A stretch of 64,000 nt of DNA from Riptortus pedestris (GCA_019009955.1 CM032229.1:10509001-10573000), one strand, 5' to 3'. Counted from the stretch's first letter, positions 48,496-60,013 are shown. Notes: generated by a model not told the origin, from the sequence alone. Program-made: numbers and translations.

Positions 48496-48930
48496 TCAAG
48501 TGGCAGAGGAACCAGACTCCTCTGGAGCAGAACAACTGACCGCGGACTTCATAGTGCCATATACCGAAGGTTCCTCGATATTTTTCCTCGAAATGTCTGC
48601 ATCGACTTTCATCGCCTCTTCAGGATTATTGGATTCAAACCGCAAATTGGTATCTATTATGAAAGCTTTTGAACTGCTAGGCATGAAAGCAATTATATCT
48701 GCAAACCATTGAGAGCCGTTATTGCTTATTACAAAGACTTCCTCAAAACACGTATAGTCTGTTTTTGGAAAGAGATCCATTTGGCGTGTTTTACGGTGGC
48801 GAGCTATCAAGAGCATGTTGTGCTGTCAGATGCCCAAAACATGGGCCAAGGTTTCGCTGCATTTACGGCAAAGGAGTCCAACTGTTCTTGTTTCTGCATT
48901 TACTCCTGAAACACCGTGAAGAGGAGCCTA
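48496..48930 (-). pseudogene. R2-like LINE, C-terminal zinc knuckle and endonuclease remnant
   Basis: The minus strand reads VNAETRTVGLLCRKCSETL, then AHVLGI, a TGA, and HNMLLIARHRK, then GSQWFADIIAFMPSSSKAF and IIDTNLRFE. The CxxC..H..C knuckle followed by a D-I-I-A-F / I-I-D..R-F-E endonuclease core is characteristic of R2-type non-LTR retrotransposons (reverse transcriptase plus restriction-like endonuclease). The TGA falls where the last zinc-binding Cys is expected. An upstream TAG near 48,930 also breaks the frame. The ORF end is TGA-rich near 48,496. A 3' remnant only; the reverse transcriptase domain was not found. Confidence 0.75.
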
Positions 48931-50325
48931 GTTAATGTTCATTTTCAAAGAGTTTGCCCATTCAGAAGCTGACAGAGCTTGTTTGTTGTTTATGTATTTG
49001 TTTGATTGCGGGCAGCTCTTAAAGTTTTCTACGCCAATTCCTTGCCAATGAGAATTAGGCCATTCGTAAAAAGACTTTTCTCTCAATGTTTATCTAATTT
49101 GTTTAATGTTTGGCTCTGTTTCATTTTCCCTTCCAAGCAGTTCAAGAAAGTCTTGTTCAAGACATTTTACCATCATATATGGGGAGGCTGAATTCTCAAA
49201 CGAACGCGGTTTAGCCCCAGGCTCTATAAACCATTGCGGATTGCCCACCGTATACTTCAACCATCGTGGACTGCCCACAGTTGTATAAACGAGTAGTAAT
49301 TCCGCCATTAAGTACTGCATGTCTTTTAAAATTCTAAGGGGACATTCAGTTAATTCATGTTTTATTTTAATCATCAGGTATAGTTCTGACACTAGGGTTC
49401 GTGCCATGTGAGTAAAAATGTGCAAGTAATGAGTTGGTAATTCTAATAGAAACTACCGGTTTTTTTGACACCCCTCTTTGTTGAAGTTCATTCAGATATC
49501 GTGGATTAGCCAACGTGCCCATTTGTATACTTTTGCCAGAAGCTCAAACTTGGCATATCAAATCACAATACATTTTTGTCGTTTCATTTATTTTTTAAAG
49601 AGCTTTGCGTTACAGGTTTTTTTAAAATTTTAATTGCACCCCTATTTCTAATGCTATGAAATATAAAAAAATCCTTGTGTTAAAACCCAAAGTTCTCTGA
49701 GATAAATGCCAAGTATTAAGGAGGAACAATGAGAAAGATTGAGCTGAATGTTTCAACCGCATACATACTACTTACAGGACAGCATATAGGTTCCCCAAAG
49801 ACATTTTCTTAAGACAAATGCCACGAATAACATGAAAAAAAATTAGAAATTCTAATGTTTTTTTTTTTTTTACATTATACATAACTCAGTTGTTAAGCCC
49901 AGAGCTGATATATAAGTTGCCCAAAGAAGTCCATGAGTCGAGAGGAGCTTTGGCTGGAAGGCTGACCAATAAAAAAGGAAGGATTCTTTAGGCTGGAGAA
50001 TGAAGTTTTTTTTCTGTCTGCAATCCGGTTCTGGAGCTGGCCCGGCTAAAAGGCCTACTCCCAACATCTCCGGCTATTTCCATTACTAACTTGGATTTTA
50101 GAGTCCCTTCTGTTGTTGGCCCTTCCCTTCCATCCCATACTCAGATAGCCGCATTCCCCAAGCCAAACCGAGAGGCGCACATTTATGGTTAATAAGTCTT
50201 AAACTAGGAAGATTTCATGCCATACATTCGCCATTGGAACATGCTTTGTATGCTGTTACACCATCGCGGACTTTTATAAGCTCCCGTAATGGAGAGAACC
50301 GCTGAAAATATCCAAGCTTCTACAG
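48931..50325. other. unassigned; possible LINE 5' debris
   Basis: A 111-codon minus frame (49090-49425) contains a short tandem duplication (GSPRWLKYTV / GNPQWFIEP) mirroring DNA repeats GATTGCCCACCG / GACTGCCCACAG near 49,240-49,280. No family recognised. Contains a run of T at 49,857. Confidence 0.3.
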
Positions 50326-50868
50326 CAGGTATGGGCAACCTTTGTCATGTTGCGGGCCAAACTTTGGTGTGCAAACACGTTCGCGGGCCGCTTTTAAAAG
50401 AAGTGCATTTTAAAGCAGTGTTCATAATTCTTAACGATAGATATCAGACATGAAATTATACGACAATGTAATTATAATACAATTTATTAATATAAACAAA
50501 TGAAATGAAAAAAAAATAGGTTCAACATTGTAAATAAATCGTAAAATTTGGAATTATTACAAACAACAAAAGTGAAATAGCGACGCCGAAATCAGTGAGC
50601 CTGAATTTGGGAAACTAATCCATCGATGTTTAGATTAATTCCACTGATACAAAGACGAAAGGAATTTTCCAAAATATCGTCTGTAAGTGTTTTGACGTTG
50701 TACGATGTTTTGATTTATTAACTTTCATCATTGAAAAGAACTGTACGCATTTATAAGAACTGCCAAACGCACAAGTCTCTCATCTTCCTCTTTTAGAGAA
50801 AGTAGTGTAGTATTTTTGTTTAATTGGGTTTTCAAAATGTCTCGCGGGCCGGGGGTTGCCCACATATG
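50326..50868 (-). mobile_element. hAT deletion derivative, copy 1
   Basis: 543 bp between CAGGTATGGGCAACC and GGTTGCCCACATATG, flanked by TTCTACAG and ATCTAAAG, an imperfect 8-bp duplication. The minus strand near the right end encodes hAT C-terminal dimerisation-region sequence: CVQFFSMMKVNKSKHRTT, then (shifted) LTDDILENSFRLCISGI. hAT transposases act by cut-and-paste with 8-bp duplications; this copy retains only the protein's end. Confidence 0.85.
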
Positions 50869-51423
50869 ATCTAAAGCCTGACATTTGTTACTCCATGTGC
50901 TCAGCTAGACTTTGGTCCTGCCTGAAGGCTCCTCGTTTCACCAAGTTCAGCCAATGGGTCCTTCTAAATGGCTAGCTTTTACGGAGAGAAAAATCCCTAT
51001 GATGACGGTCCATTATGAGCCATTCCTTGGTACTTATTGCTTTTGAAGTTGTGGAATACTTACACATTTTAAATATAGCAGTTGTTTATCATTTTGACAT
51101 AAGACTTCCATAACGGAAATTTTCCTTTGTGTAAAGAGCTTTCCCTTTATCCTGGGTCCAGGGCCCACATGACATTTCTTTTTTCGTTTTGATGCTCTTA
51201 GATGACAAATCCAGTTGGTTTAATGAATACATAGATATAAGTGCTCGTTGCCGCAATGGTCATTAAGCATTAAACTTTGAATAAGGAGGAACAGCAAATT
51301 GTAAACATATTAGATGTACAGCAACACTGGTACAAGCAGCACTGGTGGCAAGCTATTGGAGCTTGAGAAGGGTGTTTTTCATCAACGAAATGGTTAAACA
51401 TTAATCCTTAAAACACTTTTGGG

Positions 51424-51876
51424 GCTACTAAAAGTGGGGGTTTACTAAAGGCTGAAAGTAATAAAATGTCAATATCTAGGTTAATATTCGATAGACAAAA
51501 AAACGTATAAAATAAAGTTTGTTATATATTAAAGTCCACTTATTGATACTATATCGAATTGGGACGCGTTATCTACTGGTTACTACCCTTAACTAGACAG
51601 GGTGAGACTAAGGGTTTTATTTAGCGAGTTCGTCACTAAATATTTTCCTTTGCCCAGGCGAGAATGGAACTTGCCACTCTAGGTTTACCATGTGAGATAA
51701 AGGCCAACGCTTTAACTCGCATGGCTAACCTGAGCCTCGGAACAGCTTATATAGACAATTGAACGTGCAATAAAACTGGATATATACAACTTTGACTCAT
51801 TATAAAGGAGATATTTTGAATTTACGATTTCCCGTCGAAAATATTCAGGTGCGATTCTAGAGCGGTAAAAGACAAG

Positions 51877-51880
<4 letters not shown>
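51424..51880 (-). mobile_element. Helentron-like element (minus) with SINE inside
   Basis: GTGGGGGTTTACTAAAGGC and ATCTAGGTTAATATTCGAT precede the SINE; CTTTGACTCATTATAAAGG and GATTCTAGAGCGGTAAAAG follow it, then a (TA)n(CA)n core. Confidence 0.65.
51545..51740 (-). mobile_element. tRNA-derived SINE, copy 6 (minus)
   Basis: In reverse: GAATTGGGACGCGTTATC, TGGTTACTACCC, TTTAGCGAGTTCGTCACTAA, then box B complement GGCGAGAATGGAACTTGCC and head CATGGCTAACCTGAGCC. It sits inside a Helentron-like copy. Confidence 0.8.
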
Positions 51881-51911
<31 letters not shown>

Positions 51912-51943
51912 TTATATATTTACATATATAGATATTTATATAT

Positions 51944-51991
<48 letters not shown>
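51880..51991. repeat. (TA)n then (CA)n microsatellite
   Basis: Dinucleotide runs at the mid-element position of the host Helentron-like copy. Confidence 0.9.
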
Positions 51992-51994
<3 letters not shown>

Positions 51995-52261
51995 TATAAT
52001 TGTACAGACGTTTTCTACGAAGTTATTATTATAGAAGGTATAATTGTTTGTTGACGCTTATGGTAATGTTTATTGAAGAAGCTTTAGTCTAGGCAAATAT
52101 TTGGAGAATTTTATTTCCTCAAGTCTGTAAACAGCTACTATGTAATATATATTGCACATTTCTATTTAAAACAGTGTTGTGTATGTTATTTGTACTTACC
52201 AAGTCATTCGATGTGACCCATAAGTGCAATGTCAAATACAGGCCGAGACATTAAATTGTGT

Positions 52262-52314
<53 letters not shown>

Positions 52315-52420
52315 GAAAATTTTATTTTCGTTGTCTCCTAGGTACGATCGATGAACATTTGAGGAAATATTTCGAAAATCAAGTCACGAGTACATCCTCA
52401 ACAACAGAAGAAATCTGTTA
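52262..52420 (-). mobile_element. microsatellite plus Helentron-like 5' fragment (minus)
   Basis: (CA)n(TA)n to 52,308, then in reverse TTTTCGTTGTCTCCTAGGTA and GAGTACATCCTCAACAACAG, ending AGAAATCTGTTAATA. The element middle is missing on the left, where about 270 bp of unrelated sequence follow the previous copy. Confidence 0.6.
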
Positions 52421-53146
52421 ATATAGAACAACTTGCTTCCCATTAGCGATATGAAAATTATTTTTAAGCGCATGAAAAAAAATGTATAGTACAATAATTA
52501 ACGGAAATTAAATTTGCCGGAAATAACAATATTGGTTATATCATATTTTTTTATTAAACTCACAATAAATGAGATATGCCCACTTTACTTTCTTTCTCTA
52601 AATCTCCTTCCAAACCTGTTTCATAATTTAACAGATTGAGCCACGACTTTATATTTCTAAATATTGAATTATTTTCAAGTGTAAATGCATGACGTGATTT
52701 TGCGAATACGCAAGTAGGCTGCGGCGGGTTTTTTCTTTTGAAGTTGTGTCTCAATTACCCTCCTGGGCCTATCAACAAGTTGCCCGGTCACCATGTTGCC
52801 GTCAATGAGTGTTGACAAGGAAAGGTCAGCAGATTGTAGTTCCGACTCAATACACACCCTCCCTCTGCTCCTAATTGGAAGAAAGAAAAAAATACTTCTT
52901 AAACGAGTATTTATTAGGGGTTCGTTCCTTAATATTGAAGCTGTTTGTTGGAAAATGTCTCAATGTGAAGCATCTTCTTCTTTTTGAGCGAGGAGGAACG
53001 CAGAAAAAGAAGATGGATAAAGTGAACCACCTTGACGTATAATCATACTCAGGGTAACTTTAGCTCGCCACCGCAAGCCAGTGATCTACATTCAATATTT
53101 TCAAACTATCATTTTAGTCGTGCCGATGGCACATAAAAATATATAT
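52421..53146. other. no recognised gene
   Basis: Overlapping small ORFs on both strands (52560-52987) have no family resemblance. Confidence 0.35.
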
Positions 53147-53686
53147 CATATGTGGGCAACCCCCGGCCCGTGGTAAGGTTTGATTCGGTCCGCTAGAGAT
53201 TTTGAAATACCCAATCCAACAAAAATATTACACTACTTACTCCAAATGAGGAAGATGAGGAGAGATTTGTGCGGACAGTTCGTTTCATTGATTAGACTTA
53301 ATAAATAAAAACATCGTACAAGGCAGAGTAATGATAATTTGGAAAATTCTTTTCGTCTTTGTATCAGTGGAATTAATCCAAACATCGATGGATTAGTTTC
53401 CCAAATTCAAGCTCAAGTGTCTCATTGATTTCGGTGTCGCTATTTAACTTTCGTTGTTTGTAATAATTCCAAATTTTACGATTTAATTATAATGTTGTAC
53501 CTATTTTTTTTTTCATTTCATTTTGTTATTTTAATAAATTGTATTATAATTACATTGTTATTATTGTATTATAATTTCATGTCTGATATCTATCGTTAAA
53601 AATTATGAACACTACTTTCAAAAGCTGCCAGCGAACGTATTTGCACACTAAAGTTTGGCCCCAAACATGCCAAAGGTTGCCCAAGC

Positions 53687-53689
<3 letters not shown>
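53147..53689 (+). mobile_element. hAT deletion derivative, copy 2
   Basis: 543 bp in inverse orientation to copy 1: CATATGTGGGCAACC at the left, GGTTGCCCAAGCCTG at the right, flanked on both sides by ATATATAT. The plus strand encodes NEEDEERFVRTVRF near the start and (shifted) LENSFRLCISGINPNIDGL plus a QIQAQVSH end. Confidence 0.85.
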
Positions 53690-53724
<35 letters not shown>

Positions 53725-54370
53725 AATGAACTTGGTCACTCCACTAAATCGCAATATTTTTGAGATTGTACAACCCTAAGAGCTCCGAAATCCAACGAGT
53801 AGTAGTAGTGACTTCCTGAAGGCTGAAACCAAGAAAGTATGAATAGCTCGCTTAATATTTGAGTTAAGAGAAAATGAATTGAACAACAATTGTAGAGCAT
53901 CAATAGTTGAACAAGAATAGTTCTGTAACTTTTTTCGATACGAATCATAATAACGGATATATTGTATATTTTCCGATTCATAGCTCTCTTTACCCCCCCC
54001 CCCCGGGTCCGTCCAAAAGAAATGGTCTAACTTATTGTTAATATGATATGAGGAGAATAGGAGTGGAGGTTTACTAAAGGATGAAATCTAAAAAATATAA
54101 ATGTCTAGGTTACTATTCCTGATAGAGAAAATAAGCTCATAATAACATTTACAGGCAATTAAATATTCTATAAGATAGGCTCTTTAAAACGTTTTGATCC
54201 GACGTACAATACTGGAGATATTTCGATATTTCCTCTTTAAGCCCCCCTCCTCCTTGCCCGATTTCAGTCGTAATGAACTTGATCTTTAGTTTCACATAAA
54301 ACGTTTATGTATGGAGTTTGGTAACGATAAGGCAAAAATTGAGACTGCTAGAGCGATAACAGACAATTGT
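53690..54370 (-). mobile_element. Helentron-like fragments (minus)
   Basis: A (TA)n run, then two stacked partial copies in reverse, one from about 53,800 (CTTCCTGAAGGCTGAAACC) and one from about 54,060 (GAGGTTTACTAAAGGATGAA) to GACTGCTAGAGCGATAACAG. Runs of C occur at the element's usual homopolymer site. Confidence 0.6.
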
Positions 54371-54379
54371 ATATATAAC

Positions 54380-54660
54380 AAGGTAACAATTACAAAGAGA
54401 GCCATGATGAGTTACCTATCTGGAGCAACTATGAAAGATTAGAAAGAAGCAGATAAGTTGTCTGGAAGAAAAAAACTGGTATAGGTGACATAGAAGAGAA
54501 AATCCACACTAGAAAGTGGAAATGGACAGGGCATACAGTTGGAAGAAAGGTGCCGAATTGGGCGAAACCTGTGATTGGCTGGTATCCAATAGAAGGTCAC
54601 AGGTCAAGAGGGCGAACATCACTAAGATGGGATAACGAGGTGTGGTGGTACCTACTTAGC
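54380..54660 (+). pseudogene. non-LTR retrotransposon reverse transcriptase C-terminal tail
   Basis: TKRAMMSYLSGATMKD, then (shifted) IGDIEEKIHTRKWKWTGHTV, PNWAKPVIGWYP and RSRGRTSLRWDNEVW. This T-x-R-A-M-M...W-x-W-x-G-H...R-x-x-G-R-x-x-x-R-W-x-D pattern is the common C-terminus of many LINE polymerases. Stops break the first part. Only the tail survives. Confidence 0.75.
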
Positions 54661-54684
54661 AGTCATTGTACATTTTATGTAAGT

Positions 54685-55230
54685 CAGGTAAGGGCAACCT
54701 TTAGCATGTTGCGAGCCAAACTATAGTGTGCAAATACATTCGTGGGCCACTTTAAAAGTAGTGCATTTTAATGTAGTGTTCATAATTTTTAACGGTAGAT
54801 ATCAGACATGAAATTATAACGACAATGTTATTATAATACAATTTATTAAAATAACCAAATGAAGTGAAAAAAATAGGTACAACATTATAATTAAATCGTA
54901 AATTGAATTTGAAATTATTACAAACAACGGCAGTTAAAAAGCGACACCGAAATCAATGAGACACTTGAGCTTGAATTTTGAATGCTGGAATTAACTCCAC
55001 TGATACAAAGACGACATGAATTTTCCAAATTATCGTCAGTCAGCCCTGTACGATGTTTTGATTTATTAACTTTCATCATTGAAAAGAATTGTTCGATTTG
55101 TAAGTTCTGCCAAATGCATCATCTTCCTCATTTGGAGTAAGTAGTGTAATATTTTTGTTTAATTGGGTTTTTCAAAATGTCTGGCAAGCCGGATCAAACC
55201 TTACCGCTCGCCGGTGGTTGCCCACATATG
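54685..55230 (-). mobile_element. hAT deletion derivative, copy 3, perfect 8-bp duplication
   Basis: 546 bp from CAGGTAAGGGCAACC to GGTTGCCCACATATG, flanked by identical ATGTAAGT at 54677-54684 and 55231-55238. Same orientation and same internal structure as copy 1. The minus strand retains hAT C-terminal codons. Confidence 0.92.
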
Positions 55231-55345
55231 ATGTAAGTCATCATAGGCAAAATACCTCAGCCCAGGTTGAATTTTTGAGATAAAAAATTGTCTATAGGAG
55301 CATAATTTACACTATAGCATTTGTTTAATTTATATTTTTTCAAAA

Positions 55346-55447
55346 ACATGTTATGTATTTGCCCAGGCGGGAATCGAACCCACTACTCTAGGTTTACATA
55401 GATCACCAAGATCAACGCCTTAGCTCACATTGCTATCCTGATTCGCC
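55346..55447 (-). mobile_element. tRNA-like SINE head, copy 7
   Basis: Only the tRNA-like part. In reverse it gives a box B GGGTTCGATTCCCGCCTGG that matches the polymerase III consensus and a head starting GGCGAATCAGGATAGC. The body is absent. A true tRNA is less likely because the acceptor ends do not pair convincingly. Confidence 0.65.
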
Positions 55448-55609
55448 ACGCCTCCACTTCAACAAAAGCAATTTCCACCTGTAGCTTTTACGAGTAATAA
55501 TTTCGGGCACGGGTTAAATTTCAAGAGGCCTAAATTAGACATAAATAGAGAATTTAAAGATTAAGGAAGGTAAAGATTGTGTCATCCACAAGTCAATCCA
55601 GCTCTTGTG

Positions 55610-55658
55610 ATATCTGCTTAATTTATGCAGCCCCTGCGTGGTGGGTGTTTTTTTTAAT
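55610..55658 (+). mobile_element. Helentron-like 3' terminus stub
   Basis: TGATATCTGCTTAATTTATG, CAGCCCCTGCGTGGTGGGTG and a T run. Confidence 0.6.
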
Positions 55659-56675
55659 GAGGTAACATCAGGATATACCATATTCTTGAGTAAAAAAAAA
55701 ATGACTCAATTCTGGAAATATTATAGTGGTATTAGTATGCGATAATTATAGAAGTTAAGATCTCGCTAACTATGGTTGCGTAAACATAATTACAGCCAGC
55801 TAGATATTAAAAGACCATGACATCATATGATGAAGTTTACTTTAATGGAAAACCGACTTATGTTATTCGATTGTATGTTCGGAATTAATAAATTTCAAAG
55901 GAAAGTCCGTCGACGTGTGGGATGCGTAAACTCAGCACATTTTTCTTGTCGATTTTCTGAAATGACCCACGTAGACATCTTCATTGATTTCTTAATAGGA
56001 CTCCTGTGTAAACATCACTATAGGGAATTAAAGTAAAAATCTCACGAATGAACGCTTTAACAACAATGAACATTCGTTCATTTTTGAAGAAAGTTTATAG
56101 GACAAAATCTGTAGGAAATTATTTACTTCCTTTATCAAAATTGCATATGCAACACAATTTAATGCGACGTTAAATAGCGAAATTATTTACCATTTTTCAT
56201 TTCAGTCTTTCTATATAGGTGTGCCATTTGAAGCATTTTTTTCGAATTCCTTAATGTTACATCTTCAATAGGAGAAACGATGGTTATACCCTTGATGAAG
56301 AGGCTGCCAGAGGATGGCGAGGGTACCAATCCCAAATTGTGAACTCTTGATAAAATGATGAAAGTAATTTAATTTTATTTTTTATTTTGTATAACTTAGT
56401 TCTCATCGGGCGATGAAGAATATAACTATTCCTTGTGTACATTTCACTTTACGTGCGTCTAGTTGACAGCCATATAACACAAGGCTTAATTCAACTAATG
56501 TCACCACGCCCAATATAGTTAGTTATATACGTCCAATTTGTGCTACTCGGGCTTATGTTATTTTTAATCTCATAAATTTTGAAATTGCTTTATTGCACTT
56601 TATTACAAAAGGCATAAACTTTAAATGCCATTTTTAAAACCCCTTTATTTTATTTATATTTTCGATTTATGAGTT
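55659..56675. other. unassigned; contains one Helentron-like 3' stub (minus)
   Basis: At 55,900-55,950 AAAGTCCGTCGACGTGTGG..GCGTAAACTCAGCAC is a reversed 3' terminus. The 69-codon ORF over it (55827-56036) is therefore not a gene. The rest shows nothing recognised. Confidence 0.4.
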
Positions 56676-56832
56676 TTAGCAGATTTCTCTTGAGGGAAAT
56701 CACCTATTGAGGTTGTACTCATGATGAAATTTTCAAAATTTTTCTTCAAATGTCCATCGATCCTACGTAGTAGATGACGAAAATGAGGTCCGTTCAAAAT
56801 TGTATATATATCTATATATATATATATATATA
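56676..56832 (+). mobile_element. Helentron-like 5' third
   Basis: TTTTAGCAGATTTCTCTTGA through CGAAAATGAGGTCCGTTC and a (TA)n core, where the next repeat is inserted. Confidence 0.75.
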
Positions 56833-57850
56833 TACTAGCTCAGATACCCGGCTTCGCCCGGGAATTGATTTGAGGCTGAATGCTGATGGTATTTTTTTGG
56901 CAAGGCTTTGCACACAATTTTGACATTTACCCATCCCAGTTTTTAGGGTTTAAACCCGTTGTTGGTTAATAATAAAATTATTTTTTTATGTAAGACTTCA
57001 CTGTCCTCCATATTGTCATATTTCCCGTCTCCTGTGCATTATGCATAGATTTCAGTTATTAAGAACAAAATATTAACTTAGATTTGAATTACTTTTTCCA
57101 GGTGAGGTACCTGATAATTCAAATTGGAATGAATTGTTGAGCATATCAATATTTTTACGCAAATTACATGATCCACACATTGTTCCTGGAGAAATGTATA
57201 AAACAAAAGTTAATCTAAATAACAAAGTAAACAACTTTTGTTATGAGCATGTTTGTCGAAAAACAAATGTACAATGAAATATCGCGAATTTTTATTTCAG
57301 GCCTCCCTTATAACCCCCACTCCCGTTCTAAAATTTTAATATAGCTTATAATCATGGAAGAATTAATGCTAATTGACATCCCGAGTTTTGTTAAGTTCGG
57401 CTCAATCGTTAGGGCCCAATAAAATAGTTGACTCCCGCTTTAGTTTATAGTGTATATTTTCTTTATACTTTGTTAAAAGACAAAAATGGTCATCACAACA
57501 ATTACTCTAAATAACAAAATAAACAACTTTTGTTATGTGCATATTTGCCCGAAAAACGAATAGAAAACGAAATACCGCTATTTTTAAATTCAGGCCTCCC
57601 CTACAACCCCCTCTCCTGCCCGTCCCTAGAATTGTTGGTATGGCTTATTATAATGAAGGCGTTAGTGCTAATACACATACCGAGTTTTATTTATTTCGGT
57701 TGGCTTTGTTGTCCCAAATAAAATTGTTCACTTCCGATATAGGTTTTAGGGTATATCTCGTTTATAATTCGGTATACGAAAAAAGTGTATATAACAAAAG
57801 TTATTCTACATAACAAAATAAACAACTTTTGTTATGTGCATAATTGTTGC
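56833..57850 (+). mobile_element. dispersed repeat 'B' with internal 0.3-kb tandem units
   Basis: Starts in (TA)n with CTAGCTCAGATACCCGGCTT, then CGCCCGGG. Internally a unit of about 305-310 bp is repeated: AAATAACAAARTAAACAACTT..TTGTTATG occurs near 57,215, 57,510 and 57,810, each of the first two followed by a CAGGCCTCCCYTAYAACCCC block and a CGAGTTTT..TTCGG block. The same blocks occur reversed in the repeat at 60,397. Superfamily not assigned. The ORFs at 57,530-57,813 lie in these units. Confidence 0.65.
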
Positions 57851-58640
57851 TGGAACCCAGGTGTCACAAGGAATCCTTGGTTTCATCTTCTTTATGAAGA
57901 TGGCCAGTGGTTCGAAACTGCTCTGGCCCGAGAATAAATACTTGTGATGGAACGATGTCTTTGTTTATTCTTTCTTACCTGTGTAGCAAAGTGGACTGGT
58001 TAAAATATTATCAAATTAATAGGGCGAGTCCAACATACTCAGAAGAAGAATCTAAAGAAAAAATAAATAAATGAGTAATACCTTATTTAGCCGTCTGACG
58101 GTGTGTTTTATTTTTATTTTCTAACTGATAAATGTGACGTGGATTGCCGAAAGCTGCTGTATTGAAACGGTAATAATTAAATTGAGACTTCTAATCGAGG
58201 TTTTAAATAAACATAATTAATGAAAGCCGTTTATCATAAAATGTTATTATTAATTAAGTTTGTTTCGTAATGGCAAGACACTTAGAGCTCTTGCATTGAA
58301 ACGACATGAAATGTGAAATGAAATAAAATGTGTATATTTCCGTCAAATTTTATCATAACATTTGTTTTTCTATAAACAATCTTCTAATATTATGTCACTT
58401 AAAGTCTTACAAACTTTTGGAATTGCATTTATACTTATATAATTCATTTGTTAAAAAATTAGGCCAAATTCTAATAATACATTATTATTGGATTAGATTA
58501 TACAATAAATTAGTTTCATTAACGATCTTAATACGATTCTAAATATATACAATTTTTTACAACTCAAAAACAAACATTATTTTTTTAGTTGGCATGCAAA
58601 TTTATTAAAGGATGAGAAATTTGTCCCACGCTAATTATTT
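57851..58640. other. no recognised gene
   Basis: AT-rich; the ORF 58330-58542 is low-complexity. Nothing supported. Confidence 0.4.
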
Positions 58641-58651
58641 TATACCGATGT

Positions 58652-59010
58652 TTATGACAAATATTTAGTAGTTCTATTTAATAGTTGCACATTTTTCAAA
58701 GTAGCATCTTGTGAATAAAAACTTCCGTTATTCATGAAGTTCTTTAATTTATTTTTAAACAAAGAATATGTTTTAATAGATTTGATACAATCAGGCAAAT
58801 TGTTTAAGAGTTTTACTCCTGAAAATGATAAGCTTTTCTCGAAATATTTATGTTTGTGGTTGGGGGATTGAAACATATTCTTGTATCTAGTTTTATGATT
58901 GTGTGCAACGGTATTTTTTGTAAAACAAGTTCATGTATTGTTTGGTACATATATATTGAAGAAAAAGTCATTATTTTTGACTCCTTAAAAAGTGGACGAC
59001 AGGAGTCTCC
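58652..59010 (-). pseudogene. non-LTR retrotransposon 3' tail
   Basis: The minus strand gives DSCRPLFKESKIMTFSSIYM, then YQTIHELVLQKIPLHTIIK and, after a frameshift near 58,855, EKSLSFSGVKLLNNLPDCIK, SLFKNKLKNFM. The order 'S-CRPLFK..ILT..S-Y-Y.....G-KL-N-LP--IK....FK--LK' is the typical C-terminus of jockey/CR1/RTE-type LINE polymerases. The upstream part is replaced by a microsatellite. Confidence 0.75.
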
Positions 59011-59012
59011 CA

Positions 59013-59016
<4 letters not shown>

Positions 59017-59098
<82 letters not shown>
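59017..59098. repeat. (TA)n then (GA)n microsatellite
   Basis: Pure dinucleotide runs. The ORFs crossing it are artefacts. Confidence 0.97.
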
Positions 59099-59103
<5 letters not shown>

Positions 59104-59324
59104 GTGGCTGGTTATATAAGAAAGACAGGCTGGGGAGGTTATATAAGAGGCATGGCAGGAAGGGCCTAAGGACTGTCCGTAGTCTCGGGTTTCCATGACC
59201 GCAGATCTGCCAAGGACCTGAGCTCATGTTCCCCACATACCTCTCAGGGCTCACTGCATATCCCAGATCAACAAATGATCACAGGTGGTCATTTTGCTTG
59301 CCTCACTTATGAACTAAACTGGCT

Positions 59325-59830
59325 AAACTAAAAAGTACGTAACGCAGGGGTTGTGTAAACTAAGCAGATTTTTCTCCTGTTGGTATTACAACTAGTGGTC
59401 CACGTAGAAGTGTGGGGAGGGGTTCAGTAAAGGCAGAAAACAAGAAAGTACGAACAACTATCTTAATGCTTGAGTTACAAATAAATGCATAGAACAACAA
59501 TTATAGAGAATCATATATGTAACAAGATTGGTTCTATAAAATTTTATGATCAGACTCATAATAATGAAGATATTTTGAAATTTCTAATCCCCCCTCTTGA
59601 AACCACCCCTGTCCCATATCCAATTTCAGCCAATAGGAAATATGATCTTCAATATTCAGTATGGTATAGATCAAATAAACATTGTCGAGTTCGGAATAAA
59701 AAGGTCCGTCACGCAGACGCTCCGTTTACTAAGCAGAATTACCACGATATTTAAGAGACCTCACGTATTTACATTTATCATAAAAAGTATAATTTTAATG
59801 AGAACAATATTTGGTATTTAAGTTTCAAAT
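59325..59830 (-). mobile_element. Helentron-like fragments (minus)
   Basis: Reversed 3' terminus AAAAAGTACGTAACGCAGGG..TAAGCAGATTTTTCTCC, then AGGGGTTCAGTAAAGGCAG and middle blocks, and a second reversed terminus AAAAGGTCCGTCACGCAGAC near 59,700. Confidence 0.65.
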
Positions 59831-60013
59831 GAAGTGTTTCATTTCATAACGGAGTATTGTTTATGTGGCATGAGAAGGAGTGGGGGTTTATATCTTTGAT
59901 GTAATCAGTACTTTGTGGACGATTTAGCTATTATGGGAAAGTCATTACGGTAAATCGTGGGGACAACGAGAGGCCGACACGTTTTCTGGGTCCTCTGTGT
60001 TCTTTTGATAGTT

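Noticed and set aside
49006..49080. Plus-strand text ALKVFYANSLPMR resembling an R2-type linker
   Set aside because: It is on the opposite strand to the R2-like knuckle next to it and too short to support on its own.
55827..56036. 69-codon plus ORF
   Set aside because: Overlaps a reversed Helentron-like 3' terminus, so it is transposon DNA.
58813..59254. ORFs with Ser-Leu and Ile-Tyr runs on both strands
   Set aside because: The runs are the (GA)n and (TA)n microsatellite; only the LINE tail portion is real.
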